In this document: positions 1-11,659 of the stretch, piece by piece
Layout of the letters: each line of letters opens with the position of its first letter
How positions within the stretch are numbered: the first letter of the stretch is position 1
From: Delphinapterus leucas
Taxonomy: Eukaryota > Chordata > Mammalia > Artiodactyla > Monodontidae
Assembly: GCF_002288925.2 (NCBI RefSeq)
Contig: NW_022098045.1
Span: forward strand, 9,710,847 to 9,774,846
DNA: 64,000 nt
Direction: 5' to 3'
Made by a program: the position numbers and the translations under genes
Notes under the pieces: model-generated
Told to the model about the DNA's origin: nothing
Databases searched by the model: none
The model's input: only the letters and a program-made list of their open reading frames with translations

Positions 1-879
1 ATACTTCCCTCAGCCTAATCCAGACATTTGACTCTGTTACTTTAAACATAATGCATCAGTTTAGATGATATCGGAATACTGAGTACTCTTCTCACAGGTT
101 AAGACTGTACTTGGGACTGCTGTGCAAAAATGCAGGGTACTATGGACTGCCTAAAAACTCACAGTTTCCTTCCACTGTATTCTAACTTTGGTGTGATCTG
201 AAAGTATGAATTTGTATGAAAAGCAGGGAAGAAATCGCCATCCTATCAATGATGGGAAAAAAGGCTGCAATGTGATTTTCAGCCATAATCAATTGCTTTC
301 AGTTTCCCCATCTACCCTCACAAATTTAAGAAAAAGGTATTTTTTCATGATATCAGTGTTCCAGCTTTCAACAGAAGGGGAATTTAAGAAGAAAAAAGTC
401 TTTCCATACAACAACTAATTTAGCCCATCATTCTCCATTATAATTAAAGTGATGATTACTGGATTTTCAGTTTCAAGACGGTAGACATTTTCCAACCTCT
501 CTCATCTTAAAAATCACCCTAATACTCAAGGAAGTAAGAATCAGAAATAGAATTCAATCTTTGATCAGTCTAGGGGACAATTTTAATTCTGAACTAAATT
601 ATAAGATGGCAGAAAGCATTAGAGAAGAAAATGACTTGCTAGAGAGAAGGAAGAATAAATCTAAGTGCTTGCAAAGGAACATAATGATGAGAGTCAAGTC
701 AAAAATACCTACAGAATCCAGACAGGCTAGGAGCACAAGTACCACAGAAGGTGGGGTAAAGCTGGGTCTGACTATTCCTCCCACACCCCTGCAGGAGAAA
801 GTGAGGGGCCAGACTCAGAGACAAGAAGTAAAAGGGAGAGTGGAGGTGAGGCTCGCAAATGAAAACAGGCAGATTAAAT
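1..879. other. No recognisable gene or repeat
   Basis: AT-rich single-copy-looking sequence. Short open frames at 206-418 and 561-881 have no recognisable domain, and the second runs into the HAL1-like relic downstream. I see no splice-flanked exon-like block or RNA gene. Confidence 0.5.
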
Positions 880-2660
880 GAAAGTCTGCAGACTGAACAG
901 AAAGAAGTTGCAGAAGATTGAAAGAATCTTCTCTAGAAAAACTGAACCACCCACTGACAAAATACTACAAATTCTGACATTTGAAGGTCTCTGATGAAAA
1001 AGCTGTATCAACCTAATGACCCTACAGTGAAAGCCACCCGTCGAAAAGTCCAATGAATAGACACAGAACTTCCAATCAGCTTTCTAAAGATTCACTCAGA
1101 AATAGGAATGGACAGCCAAGAACTCTAGGCATTTGAGGAAAATCAGCAATATTAAAGTGAGACAAGCAAACAAATAATGAGAAACTAAAAGGAACTCAGA
1201 AAAAACAGAGACAATGCAGGAAGAAATGGAAAACTACAAAGACATTCTACTCAATGTCCTCAGGAGTTCTGAAGCTGTTCTCCCAGCATGCTAAGGGATA
1301 TGACATCATCCCTAAGAGGCACAGTAGTTCCTTCCTCCCCTCCAAAGGGACATATTAACTCTCTATTGACAGAGGAAGAGAAATAGGCAATTTAAACATA
1401 ATGTTTTAAACTACACCCATGCAATAAAAACACATTATAAAAATAAACGTTAAGAAAGAAAATTCTTTTATATATTAAAAGTATTGCTAAAATTTAAAAA
1501 TAAGAAACAGTAAAAGGACAACAAGGTTAGGTCAAGGATTTCACCTAGAAAGTAGGACAAAAGGAAAAAGAGATAGAAAATAAGACAAAAAAACTTAATA
1601 AGGTTAGACGTTCAGTTCAACCAATAGGAGTGCCAGAAAGAGAACAGAGAAAGCACTGATAAAGAAGTTCTCAAAGAAACATTTCAAGGAAACCTACCAG
1701 CACTGAAGGATATAAATTTCTTGCTTAAAAGACAGCAAAATAAATGAAAAGGAATTCATATTGAGGATAGCAGTGTAAAAGTTGAGCGAGCGTACCAGAT
1801 CTAAAGAGATCTTAAAGTTTTCCAGCAAGGAGAAACCGGTCACAGGCAGACTCAGAAATAAGAAAAGCAACAGTCTTCTCAAAAGAAACATTATAACCTA
1901 GAAGTCAATGTAGGAATAGCTCCAAAATTCTGAAAGAAAATGATTTGCCACCAAAGATCCTAGATTTAACCAAACAATCAAGTGTAAAAGTAAATACTCT
2001 TTTTCAAATATATAAAGTCTCAGGAAATTTACCTCCCATGGCTTTTCAGGAAACTGAGGAGGAGGAAAAAATAAACTAAGAGAGAAAATGACATGAATCC
2101 TGGCACAAGAGAGAGAAGCAAAGTGAATTGGGCACAGGACGGCAATTCTGCAGCAGGAAGCAACCACTCTAGGATGGAACAGAGTCCTGAGGGTGACAGA
2201 ATATATGTCTCGAAAAATAAAAATAAAAAGGAAGACAGGCTATGATTGTTCGATAGGTTTGGCTCTAAGAAAAACTTTAAGAAAGGCATCTTACAAAGCT
2301 GTTGGAGGGTATGGGGAAAGAGTTGGGCCAGAAATTTGAAGGCAGTGAAGCAAATGAAACCAATGAATGAGGCAATTATTAATTTCAGGAAAACTAAAAA
2401 TAAAGCAAATGTAATCATCGCCTACTATTTGGCTCAGAAAAAATATTTTCCTAGTAAAAATATTAAAAACCATGCCAAAAATTGTGAAATAACTATACTG
2501 AAAGGACACAGGAGGTGAGAAGATAGGGCACGAGACTAAAAATTCTGGCTTCGTAAAATAGGAAGTCGTAGAACAAATAAAGAGTTCAGAGCAGTTAATT
2601 GCCTCTGGAGAATGGCATTGACTGAGGGAGAAAATGACTACTACTTTATATTTATATATA
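880..2660 (+). mobile_element. HAL1 / old L1 ORF1-like retroposon relic
   Basis: The stretch reads like a heavily decayed L1/HAL1 ORF1 region. Around 1660-2170 the order of phrases (a block about an ORF1 C-terminal domain, then 'aaaattctgaaagaaaatga', then 'tttacctcccatg') matches what I remember of HAL1 and ancient L1 ORF1. HAL1 is a non-autonomous half-L1 that carries ORF1 only; no reverse transcriptase sequence follows here, which fits. No frame stays open beyond about 100 codons, so it makes no protein. Boundaries are approximate; an old L1M ORF1 fragment is the alternative. Confidence 0.5.
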
Positions 2661-2699
2661 CACATATATGTGTGTGTGTGTGTATATATATACACACAT
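2643..2699. repeat. (TA)n/(TG)n low-complexity tract
   Basis: Alternating TA, CA and TG dinucleotides form a short purine-pyrimidine alternating tract at the end of the HAL1-like relic. Confidence 0.85.
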
Positions 2700-4639
2700 T
2701 TAGCATCATTTGGCTTCTAAAACCAAGCGCATGTATTTGTGCATTAAATTTTAAAAATATATGTTAAGTTTAAAAAGTTGGATGAAATTACAGTACAGTT
2801 AACACTGTGCCCTTTCTTTTTATAACTTAAATATGTCTAAAATACACTGGGGAAATAAAAACCTTTTTCATTCCTGGAACTAAGCTACACATTTGTACTA
2901 ACCATTTTATTTAAAAGATTTGGTAGTAAATTATTAATCCCTCCCCCTCATCCACCCTATGGCTCACCAATTACCAAAATACAAAGCCCTCTGCAGTCAT
3001 CTTTCTTTTTCATATCGTTATTATTCACCCATAACTGTAGGCGTTTAAAATGACTCAGTACACTGGGGGTGCCTTTATGACAGAGTATCACAATAAACAC
3101 ATATGAAACCTCCTTCCTCTTACTCCATTCTCCATTGCTAAAACAGGAAAGAAATGGGGACTTCTGTCTTGAACTGACTGCCTTCTGAGCCTAAGACTTT
3201 TAGCAGTGATATTCATCATTTTTATCATGCTATCATTAATTAGAATTAATTATAAACTATAAGGGCTATAATACACAAACAAGTATGGGAGCTAGCAGTT
3301 TTCTGATATTATGAAGAACATGAAATTAGACAGGATTCTCCCCAGAATCTACCAGAGAGATAAGGGAAAAGCAGGAGTTAAATCAGGGGTTCTGAACCTC
3401 TTTTCTCCCCACCACGCCTAGGAGACAGGGCTTACTCTGCCGTGACTCGCTAGTCAGCTCCCCTCTGCCACAGGGGGGCGTGATTAGCATTTCTGCTCAT
3501 GGAGGAAGAACGGTGGGTTGTGTGAAGAAATCCCCAGGTAATTCGGGCAGGCCCCTGTGTCCTGCTCCCCACCCCCCACAGGTGTGTTTCCTCCTCTCCC
3601 TTTCCCTCCCCCCTCTGCTCCTCTCAGCCAACAGAGATAACTAGTTTAGGGATCAAATTAAGAAGATGTCACCACGGGGCAAAAGATAAGGACTCAGAGC
3701 AACTGGGACGCAGTATTTATAAGTTGCCTCCACCACCACCAGTTCCACATCATTTGCTGATTCTCCAAGTTTACTGCTGAGACTGTGGAATAATTTCAGA
3801 TGCCGGGAATATAGCACATCAGAGACAACTTCTGACAACTTTCCCACCACTAGGGACTCCCATTTCCCTTCCCCAGGCCCATCCAAGCAGGGACTCAGCA
3901 TATTTCTCCCTCACTTTTCCCCTTACCTGCTTCCAAAACATACTTGTTTGAGTACTTGGGTTAATTAAAATTTTAAAAAAAGAAGGATACCCAACATTGA
4001 TTGGACGCTCACTACCACTCCACATTTTATGAAATAAAATTTCACACGTGTCATTTGAGATTCTGAAGACTACAACACAACATTTTGATACCTGAAGAAT
4101 ATAACCAGAATATAAGGCGAAAGGGTTTCGGACTCTCAAAATTTCATGTTCTAGCCTGAGAGGAGTCACACAGGATTTCACGGGACTTTTTCTTTTATCC
4201 CCTGGTAAACAAAGAAAGCAAAGGGACATTCGGATAGGTCTCGGGGCCCTTCCGGTCCAACTCCCTTTCCCCCACTGCGTTCACTGCTTCAATCAGAACA
4301 GCTCTGACTGCATCAGACCATGTTGACTTCCACCGTAGGATTCATTTGAAACACATCTGAAAATGGAGGCCCCTCCAAGCTGCACCGTCTGTCAGTGCTG
4401 CAGCACAGGCTCTGAAACCCTCACTCCAACACTCTGCCTTGTCCACCCGTGCACATCCGGCGTATCGTTTCCAGTATGCTGACAACATGGTCTATACACA
4501 TACCTGGAGATACCTGTCTGGTCCGAATTCCTTAAATATAATACAGGCCCTTTCAGTTTGGCCTGGTTCGGCCTTTCCTTCTTCCTCAACATTCTACCCT
4601 CTTCCATCTCCCACACGACCAGCAACACACACGCTTTAC
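2700..4639. other. No confidently recognisable feature
   Basis: Unique-looking DNA. A C-rich stretch at about 3540-3620 and open frames at 3653-3901 and 3819-4229 (minus) show no domain or codon bias. The block at 3380-3480 may be a worn DNA-transposon end, but I cannot support it. Confidence 0.4.
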
Positions 4640-5020
4640 TTAGTCCCTAAACCTCCTTGTCAACCCTAGCCTTGCCATGTTCCTTCGTGTCTCAATGCCT
4701 TTGCCAATGCTGTTTTATCCACCCAGCCTGCATTCTATCTACCAAGGTCTATTTTGGAAATTTATTCACCGTTTAATGGTCTACTCAAATATCACCTCCT
4801 CACTGAAGCCTTCCCAGACTTTTCCATGAAGAATTAATTACTCTCTTTTTGGTGCTCTCTATATTTAAAATATCAATTACAAAATATAGTTCACTACTTA
4901 TATCTATTCCTTGTGCTATGCGGTGAGTTCCCAAAGAATAGAAACTTAACTCATATTTGCATCCCTAACACAGAACCTGGCACGTAAGAGTTACCTGCTA
5001 TTTCCTCAGTGATATGTGAA
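4640..5020 (+). mobile_element. LINE2 (L2) 3' fragment
   Basis: The order of words is that of an L2 tail: a 'cactgaagccttcccagac' block, a run ending in an element-like 'gagttcccaaagaatagaa', then 'cagaacctggcacgtaag'. It is diverged, as expected for an L2 copy older than placental mammals. No coding frame survives. Confidence 0.65.
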
Positions 5021-5279
5021 TGGGATAGAAGATCAAAGGGGGCAGAAACAGTGCTTCCCGGAGCACTTCCTGAGATCAGTCCCTAGCCCAGCATCACACA
5101 CAAGGAGGAATCTCACTAAAGATCTGTGAGAGTGACTATAGTAGACACACATGGGTGCCCCGACTGACATTCTTTGGGGTTCACCTCTGATTTCAGCCAT
5201 GGTTGAGGTGGACATTTGTGTGAGTTAGACATGCCTTATAGTGGCCACCTCTCCTAGGGATGATGCAACAGTGGATGTA

Positions 5280-5359
5280 TTGGGCTGGCCAAAAAGTTCA
5301 TTCGGATTTGTCCATAACATCATAAGGAAAAGGCTGAACGAACTTTTTGGCCAGCCCAA
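5280..5359. mobile_element. Mariner-type MITE with near-perfect hairpin
   Basis: An 80-bp element is bounded by TA dinucleotides at 5278-5279 and 5360-5361, the target-site duplication of Tc1/mariner elements. Including the TAs, the outer 22 bases at 5278-5299 and 5340-5361 are exact reverse complements (core 'ggccaaaaagttc'), and the inner part pairs imperfectly. This matches the small cetartiodactyl mariner derivative I remember from cattle and whale genomes. Such hairpins resemble the precursors of the bovine miR-2284/2285 family. It encodes no transposase and would have been moved in trans. Confidence 0.9.
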
Positions 5360-5876
5360 TATGACGCCAGGATCCGCTAGTCCTATCATATATCACATCA
5401 CCCAGAAGGACCCTGCCTAGTAGGATACTAGATTGGCCTCACGTTGGCCTAGCGATGGCACCACTCATGCCTACAACCGGCAGGGCTGGGATGCTGTTCT
5501 CCAGGGTGCATTGTGTGCACTGAAACAATAGCCACTACAGGGTGCTGCGTACCCCAAAGCTAGAAAACAAAGGTCTGGGCACCAAGGGGTGCACGCATTG
5601 GTTGGCTCTTCTCAACATCACTCCCCATAACACAATTGCTTAACTTGGACTGCTTGTTTCCACACCTCTAAACTTTGCTAGAATAGAGGTCCTGGCTCTT
5701 AGAGGGCGTCTCTCCACGGGACACTGAGCCAGAAGCTGTGACTCCACCATATCACTCAGGCTCTTCATGCCCATGGACCACGGGCGAAGAATGGAGTTTC
5801 TATATTGGCAGAGAAACTGACTGTGATAATCTGAGGAGATAGGGTCACTGCTGCACAATGGGAAAAAAGGAAATGA

Positions 5877-6090
5877 GGGCTTCCCTGGTGGCGCAGTGGT
5901 TGAGAGTCCGCCTGCCGATGCAGGGGACACGAGTTCGTGCCCCGGTCCGGGAAGATCCCACATGCCGCGGAGTGGCTGGGCCCATGAGCCATGGCCGCTG
6001 AGCCTGCGAGTCCGGAGCCTGTGCTCCGCAACGGGAGAGGCCACAACAGTGAGAGGCCCGCATAACGCCAAAAAAAAAAAAAAAAAAAAA
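5877..6090 (+). mobile_element. CHR-family tRNA-derived SINE (young, short form), copy 1
   Basis: Starts 'gggcttccctggtggcgcag' and carries an A-box-like segment (tggcgcagtgg) and a B-box-like segment (ggttcgtgccc in most copies; 'agttcgtgccc' here), the internal RNA polymerase III promoter parts. The body ends in a 21-base A tail at 6070-6090. Flanks share an imperfect duplication, 'aaaaggaaatga' before and 'aaaagggaaatga' after. Several frames cross it, but these are read-through of the SINE and not genes. Confidence 0.92.
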
Positions 6091-6887
6091 GGGAAATGAA
6101 AGTCTGGATCTCGAGGGATTCCCTGGGACATCTCTTGGTGTTTTGTACCCACTGATCACAGGGAAAAGGCAATGGCAGCAAGTCAATCAACCCAGTCTCA
6201 GACCCCTCCAGGGTGAGGGTCTGGGTCACCTACTGACCCAACAACCTCAGAACTGAGGGTGAGGGCAGTCTAGAGGGCATAAGGGAGGATGACGGATTTT
6301 AACTGTGGCCGCAGAATCCGCCGCAGCAAGGAGGACTGTGGCTTGTTACACTGCTAAATCTCTCCTTTGAGGCACGGATCAGCCTAGTCCTTGAAGAACA
6401 GTGACAGTGGAATTAATGAAGAGCATCACTGGATCAGAGCAGTGCCGAGAGCACGGCGTGGCAGACAGGACACTTCTGGTGTGCTGGGTGAACAGCGACA
6501 GGCAGGTCTTATCTCGCTTCCTGCTGACGGCAGCTCAGTGTGTGACTGAGCTCAACCCGCAGCCCCGCAGGCCCCCATGGCACACCTGTAAGTTGGCTGT
6601 TCCTCTGTCCCTGGCTCACCCTCCCCAGCCCCTCGGTCCTGCCTGCTAGGGTCGCCTCCAAAGTAAACTACCTCCTTGTTTTCAGGAATCCAGGGGAAGA
6701 CTGTGATCGTGTTTAAACTGGAATCTTCAAGTTAACTTTACAAACTTACATCTCCTCTCCCCGTGCAGGCTAGCTACTCAGGGAAATAACACTTCCACAG
6801 CACTTTACTTCTTTCATATAAAGAAAAAGCACACTTATGAGTGATAAGGAAAGCGATAGGGTGGTTGTTATTACCAACTCCCAGCCT

Positions 6888-7012
6888 TTTTCATTTTTAA
6901 ACAAATAAGGAAGCTGAGGCTTGGAGAGGTTACGTGCCTTCTCCAGCACCAAAGGGTTTGTACAAGGCGGGGACAGCGTGCTCTGTGTCCTGATACTGAC
7001 AGTTGATGCTGT
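6888..7012 (-). mobile_element. MIR SINE fragment
   Basis: Antisense MIR core: 'aataaggaagctgaggcttg' followed by 'gagaggttacgtgcc' matches the reverse complement of the conserved MIR centre. Confidence 0.65.
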
Positions 7013-7029
7013 GGGTGCCCCACACATAC

Positions 7030-7408
7030 CTCCTTTATCAGGTCAGTTTCTCCATTTCTCAGCTGCTGTAGGTGTTGCTGCTAAGAGCTCATAGCTACAC
7101 CTCTCCCCAGAGCTTGCCCTCCTTGGACAGATATGCCTGGGAGGGTATGTACTTCTACCCAACTCTACGGCTTCCCGCGGTGAATGACTGATAAAGACTA
7201 CCAAAGCCCAACCACCCTGTCCAAGGTAGGACTTCACTTTGGTGTCATTCATGCTCCCAAGTTCCCCATGTGATCGGGCCGAGGCTATAGATTTCACCTT
7301 TGCTCATCTTCTTCCCCTTTCCTGTCCTGTCCTCTCACTTCCTTACTGGTCCTTCACTCAATCAATCATTTGCACATCCCTGTTTCTCGGGAACCCAACC
7401 TAAGATAA
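7030..7408 (+). mobile_element. LTR-like block, possibly the 3' LTR of the ERVL-like relic
   Basis: The 3' end 'cgggaacccaacctaagata' resembles the terminus of ERVL-class LTRs (LTR16-like, from memory), preceded by a C/T-rich stretch and 'caatcaatcatttgcacatc' near 7360. It lies downstream of ERVL-like internal sequence on the same strand, which suits a 3' LTR. The family name is uncertain and no matching 5' LTR was recognised. Confidence 0.35.
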
Positions 7409-7677
7409 GATCTATGTTTTATGATTCATGGTCTGGTGGTTTCCCCACTGCCGAATGTCACGTAGTTAAAGAAATGTAGAAGACACTACATACTATCCCC
7501 TTACTTATTAATACTGGTCACTCATCCAGGATAGACGTTTTTCCTCTGTCTCAGAAAAATCACGTAAACTTATTTCTCAGTATATCTTATAGTAACACTA
7601 CTAAGAAGTGTGTCTGTGCCAAGTAATGACAAAGATATGGTGCTTTCAGGTATAAACGTTTTTTTTAATTTTTCAAA

Positions 7678-7890
7678 TTTTTTTTTTTTTTTTTTTTTGC
7701 GGTACACGGGCCTCTCACTTTTGTGGCCTCTGCCGTTGCGGAGCACGGGCTCCGGACACGGAGGCTCAGTGGCCATGGCTCACGGGCCCAGCTGCTCCGC
7801 GGCATGTGGGGTCTTCCCAGACCGGGGCTTGAACCCGTGTCCCCTGCATCGGCAGGCGGACTCTCAACCACTGCGCCACCAGGGAAGCCC
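7678..7890 (-). mobile_element. CHR-family tRNA-derived SINE (young, short form), copy 2
   Basis: Reverse-strand copy: a T run (the A tail) at 7678-7698, then the body, ending in 'ccaccagggaagccc' at 7890. It has more substitutions than the other short copies, for example 'cttgaacccgtg' in the B-box region. No strong TSD could be read because the left flank is T-rich. Confidence 0.9.
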
Positions 7891-8293
7891 TTTTTATACA
7901 ATTTTTAAAGGTTCCTTTCCGTCTACAGTTACTACAAAATATTGATTCTATTCTCCATGTTGTACAATAGGTATAAACTTTTAAATATTTCAGTTAACAT
8001 ACTTTAGCAGCATGCTTTATATCCTTCACTAATTACAAAGTGTTACATATCCAAGAGGGACAATAAAGAAACTCACAGGTTGATGTAATTAACATGTCTC
8101 CTTTGATAGCAGTATATAAAATAATTCATCAGCTCAGAAGTACATGCCTACAAAATGATAAAGTTATTTTCTCAGTTTTCCCATGTTATCTTGTTCCTTG
8201 AGGTCTAAAATGAAGTAAATTTTATCAACTTTAATTTTCTGAGAATTCTCACAAAGACAGTGGTTCATTCTGCTAACACTCATCCCTGACAAC
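7891..8293. other. No recognisable feature
   Basis: AT-rich sequence without an open frame longer than about 60 codons and without a repeat I recognise. Confidence 0.45.
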
Positions 8294-8700
8294 TGATACC
8301 TGTATCAATCAAGGTCTAAAGGAAATCAGAAACTAGTTTACACACTTAAAACAGGGACTTTAGTAGCCGGTGAGTGGGGGGCACAGGCGATGGAAGAGCT
8401 GTTGAGAAACCAAATAGGAAAGTGAGGCAGCCCAGAGACTAACAGCAGCAGAAAGGCACGACCAGCCCTAGGTGAGAGGGATGAAGGAAGGAGGCAGCAG
8501 CTGGGGTGCCCTGGAGGAGCTGGTGCCCTGCCCTCTTCCCACCTTCAGGTCCCCCCAACTGGTGGACCCCTACTAAAGACCAACTGAAAAGAAGCAGCCT
8601 GGGAATCAATCTAGCCTGCCAGGTTCAATCCTTGTCACAGGGAGCAGAGCAGAGGAAGGGCAAGGAAGCCACACGCAGGCAAACGAGACACAGCACATCG
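8294..8700 (-). repeat. Dispersed mammalian repeat, family X (name not assigned)
   Basis: The left end 'cctgtatcaatcaaggtcta' and the following block resemble the ends at 33320-33700 and the reverse complement of 59252-59638. This is the most diverged of the clear members. It has no coding capacity. Confidence 0.4.
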
Positions 8701-10259
8701 ACATACTAAACGTTGCAACAAAGATCTGAAACGATCAAAGGTCCCCCACGCGAGAAGCAGCACGTCAAGGTCATTGCCAGGAATTCTAAAACCAGAGAAT
8801 AAAACAAGGGCGAATCTAGTCTTTGATTGTGCAGCTAATGAAATTATAAATCAAAACCACAGGGAAAGCCTTTTGACTCAGGTTTGTAGCAGCACTTAAA
8901 TGTTATTTCAGAAAAGCTTCTCACTAGCATCCTTAGGAACAGCTTTGGGAAACAGACTAGGCAGCTTTGCAAAAAAAATGTATTTCCAATCAGGTCGAAG
9001 AAAAATGTATCTGGTTTGTTGTTCTTGTAGTCACCTAACCTCCAAGCCTTTCTATAAAATGTAAGAAATGTTGCTGCCTAGGTTTAAGCTTAAGGGATTA
9101 CTGAATTTAAAAATATGTTTCTACAATTTTGGTTGAAAATCATAGTGGGAACACTAGGTATTATAATTAATGCTTGCAGTGATACTCATGATCAAAATAA
9201 AAGAAAAAGTTTATTCAAGCATGAGTATTTGAAGCACAAACAATTTAGCAGAGAAAAGTCTATTGTGCAAACTGAACAAGCACTCCTTAATGTAATGAAT
9301 CCAATGATTTGTTTGAATCATTACAGTATTTTTTCCTTTTTAAAAATTTCAATGGTAATAGAATCAGAAACTGAAGCACAATCAGAAACTGTGTTATGAG
9401 AAATTGGGATTTGTGGAAAACAGAAAACTTGGAAAATAGCCAAAATGTCATAATTCCACTAGTCCAAATACTGGCAGCATATTGGTATTCCAGTCACAAA
9501 CCATTTATTGAGAGCCCAGAATGGGAACAACTATTGAGAGTTCTGTGCTAGACGATGGATAGTCTCAATCTGATTGTAAGTCTAAATCAAGATGGCAACT
9601 CCTACTTCACAGCACAGGAGAGCAATGGGGGAGAGAAGCAGGGAAAAGAATGCATTTGCTACCCTTCCCACCATCCTGTAGCAACATCCTGTAGTCCAAG
9701 GAATGCTACCACCTCTTAGGATGCCATAAGCAGTAAATCAATTGTCTGGATTCCCAACAGAGTTTGCCATCCCCAATTAGAACTGTATTTCTAAATATAA
9801 ATCACCTCCTAAGAGGAGGAAATCCCTACAGGAGTGAGAACTAAAGTTGCATGAAACGACTTTTTTTCCACCTCTGGTTTCAGTCTACTGCCTTGTCCTT
9901 AAAAATGTCTGAATCTAGCAAAATTAGACTTTCACTTCTGAAGATGCAAGACCCAAAGGGGACCCCCAAAACCTAGAATCTGTGTCACACAGTTTAGCAC
10001 CAAATAACTCTATACTGTTTTACCACTTGATATTTTTGTGTGTTGTTCTCAATTCCCATCAAGGTTGTAAATGAGGTGGCCAAGGTCAGATCTCGCATTT
10101 CCTTGTTATCCAACAGCCCACCAAGCACCTAGTACATGCTCAATAAGTACTTTTGACATGATTAACTCTGATTTTAAAATAAAACCCAAACTATTGCATA
10201 AAAATTACAAATTACTTTCTGGAACACATTTGACCAGATAGTCACAAGGCTTTCTCCCT
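8701..10259. other. No confidently recognisable feature
   Basis: Single-copy-looking AT-rich DNA. A 94-codon frame at 9115-9399 has no motif and ordinary intergenic composition. The sequence 'accatttattgagagccc' near 9502 hints at a very old repeat tail but is too short to call. Confidence 0.4.
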
Positions 10260-10520
10260 TATTTCACTCAGGGAGATGCTCACATAACAGCCCCTTGGAG
10301 AGGTCTTCTTTGACTATAAAATGAGAACTCCCTACCATTTTCTATCACCTTATCCTGCTTTCTTTCTCTTCTTAGTATATGGTACTGGATGTATTGTTGA
10401 ATATATTCCCCACTAAAATGTGAGTTCCCTGGTCTTTCTTGCTCACTGCCACATCCTCAGTGCCTGGAACAGAAACTGGTTCAGAGTAACACTCAGTAAG
10501 TAAGTATGGAACAAATCAAT
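10260..10520 (+). mobile_element. LINE2 (L2) 3' fragment
   Basis: Shows the L2 tail order: 'gtcttctttgactataaaat', 'aaaatgtgagttccctgg', then 'cctcagtgcctggaacagaa'. Old and non-coding. Confidence 0.6.
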
Positions 10521-10954
10521 ATGTGAATGAATTAAATTTGTACCTACATATGAAAAATTATACATAAACACAAGTAATTGGCCTAGAAGAGGTTTAAACT
10601 ACCATAAAAATTTTATCTTTTAAAATTTTTTTATTTAGAATTTATACACAAAAGACAAATAAATTTGACTTCACTAATTGACCACTGTAAAAAGTTCAAA
10701 TGATGCAAATGCATAAAGTAAACCATTCACCCACTCTAAAAACAGGCATCCTGAAGCATCTGGGGCACAGTCTGGAAACTTTTCTCTATGTATATATAAG
10801 CATAATAAATGATTACTAATGAGTAGAAGTTATAAACATTTCATGCTTTTTAATGTAATCCATTGAAATTTAATCTTTCAGGAACATAAAGAATTCTAAG
10901 AGCAAGAATCCTTTTTTTTTTTTAACCTTTAGATTTTAAATGTTTACTCTTGGG

Positions 10955-11075
10955 GTCTCAGTTTCCCCATGTGTAAAATGGGAATAAATAACTAACCCAT
11001 AGGATTGGTACATGATACAAATGACAAAATATATCTGAAGTGCTTAGCACAGTGTCTGCACATAGAAAAAACAAA
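10955..11075 (+). mobile_element. MIR SINE fragment
   Basis: Sense MIR core 'ctcagtttccccatgtgtaa' followed by 'gtgcttagcacagtgtctg' near 11040. Confidence 0.75.
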
Positions 11076-11659
11076 AATAGTTGATAAAGGTTAAGTTCAG
11101 GGACCAATGAAAACCCAAGAGGAAGACTACCAGTGACAGTGTAGATCAAAGAAGCTGCTTGGAAATGAGGGCTCTTGAGTTTTGGAAGGATCCACCAGGC
11201 ATCTATCAAACCTAGGGAAGGTCATTTTGAAGGTCATTTTAGGCTAGAGGAAGAGTGTGTTCCTGGAAGAAGAATATTAACAGCTGGCAGCCTTTTGGAG
11301 GGAACGGTGTTTGTGGAAAACATCTTGAAAAGCTACCCTGAAAAGGGAAGGTGAAGCCACAAAGCAAGGAGACCGCACAACAAGATGGAAGTTCAACGAA
11401 ACATAAACCAAAAACTGCAATTGAGTGAGAGAAGAGAAGGGAGAGGATAAAAGAGTGAGAAAATAGAAGACCTGGGAACACAGTGAAAACTATGTTTATA
11501 CTTATTTCAGTCTAGAATTGAGCTCCATTTTACATATAATCACAAAGTATTTTTTGCACCCTTCGACTATGCAATAAATTTTCCAGAAAGGAAACTATCG
11601 TACAAGTTTTATAACGATTGAACTTCAGGAGTTTGGAATTTTATAAGAATTGGTCAGTG
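11076..11659. other. No recognisable feature
   Basis: Purine-rich plus strand with minus-strand frames of about 80 codons at 10958-11481. These lack any motif and seem to result from the base composition. Confidence 0.4.

Larger units (their letters stand above)
5040..6720 (+). mobile_element. ERVL/MaLR-like internal relic (old endogenous retrovirus)
   Basis: Several phrases resemble ERVL-type internal sequence as I remember it, notably the block ending 'cacaattgcttaacttggac' near 5645, the region 5690-5770 and 'gagggattccctgggacatc' near 6113. No gag or pol frame survives, and stops are frequent in all frames. Two later insertions interrupt it: a mariner MITE at 5280-5359 and a CHR SINE at 5877-6090. 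An LTR-like block at 7030-7408 may be its 3' LTR. The class call is from memory and limits are approximate; the portion after 6300 is the weakest. Confidence 0.45.

Noticed and set aside
3819..4229. 136-codon minus-strand frame
   Set aside because: No recognisable motif, no start context or neighbouring exon, and it overlaps another frame on the same strand.
5885..5960. tRNA-like segment with A- and B-box-like motifs
   Set aside because: It is the head of a CHR SINE. The same segment recurs in seven copies and has no proper acceptor stem, so it is not a tRNA gene.
5640..6152. 170-codon minus-strand frame and overlapping frames
   Set aside because: They cross a CHR SINE. The same peptide pattern (for example 'LSGHGSRAQPLRGMW' in other copies) turns up at every SINE copy on either strand.
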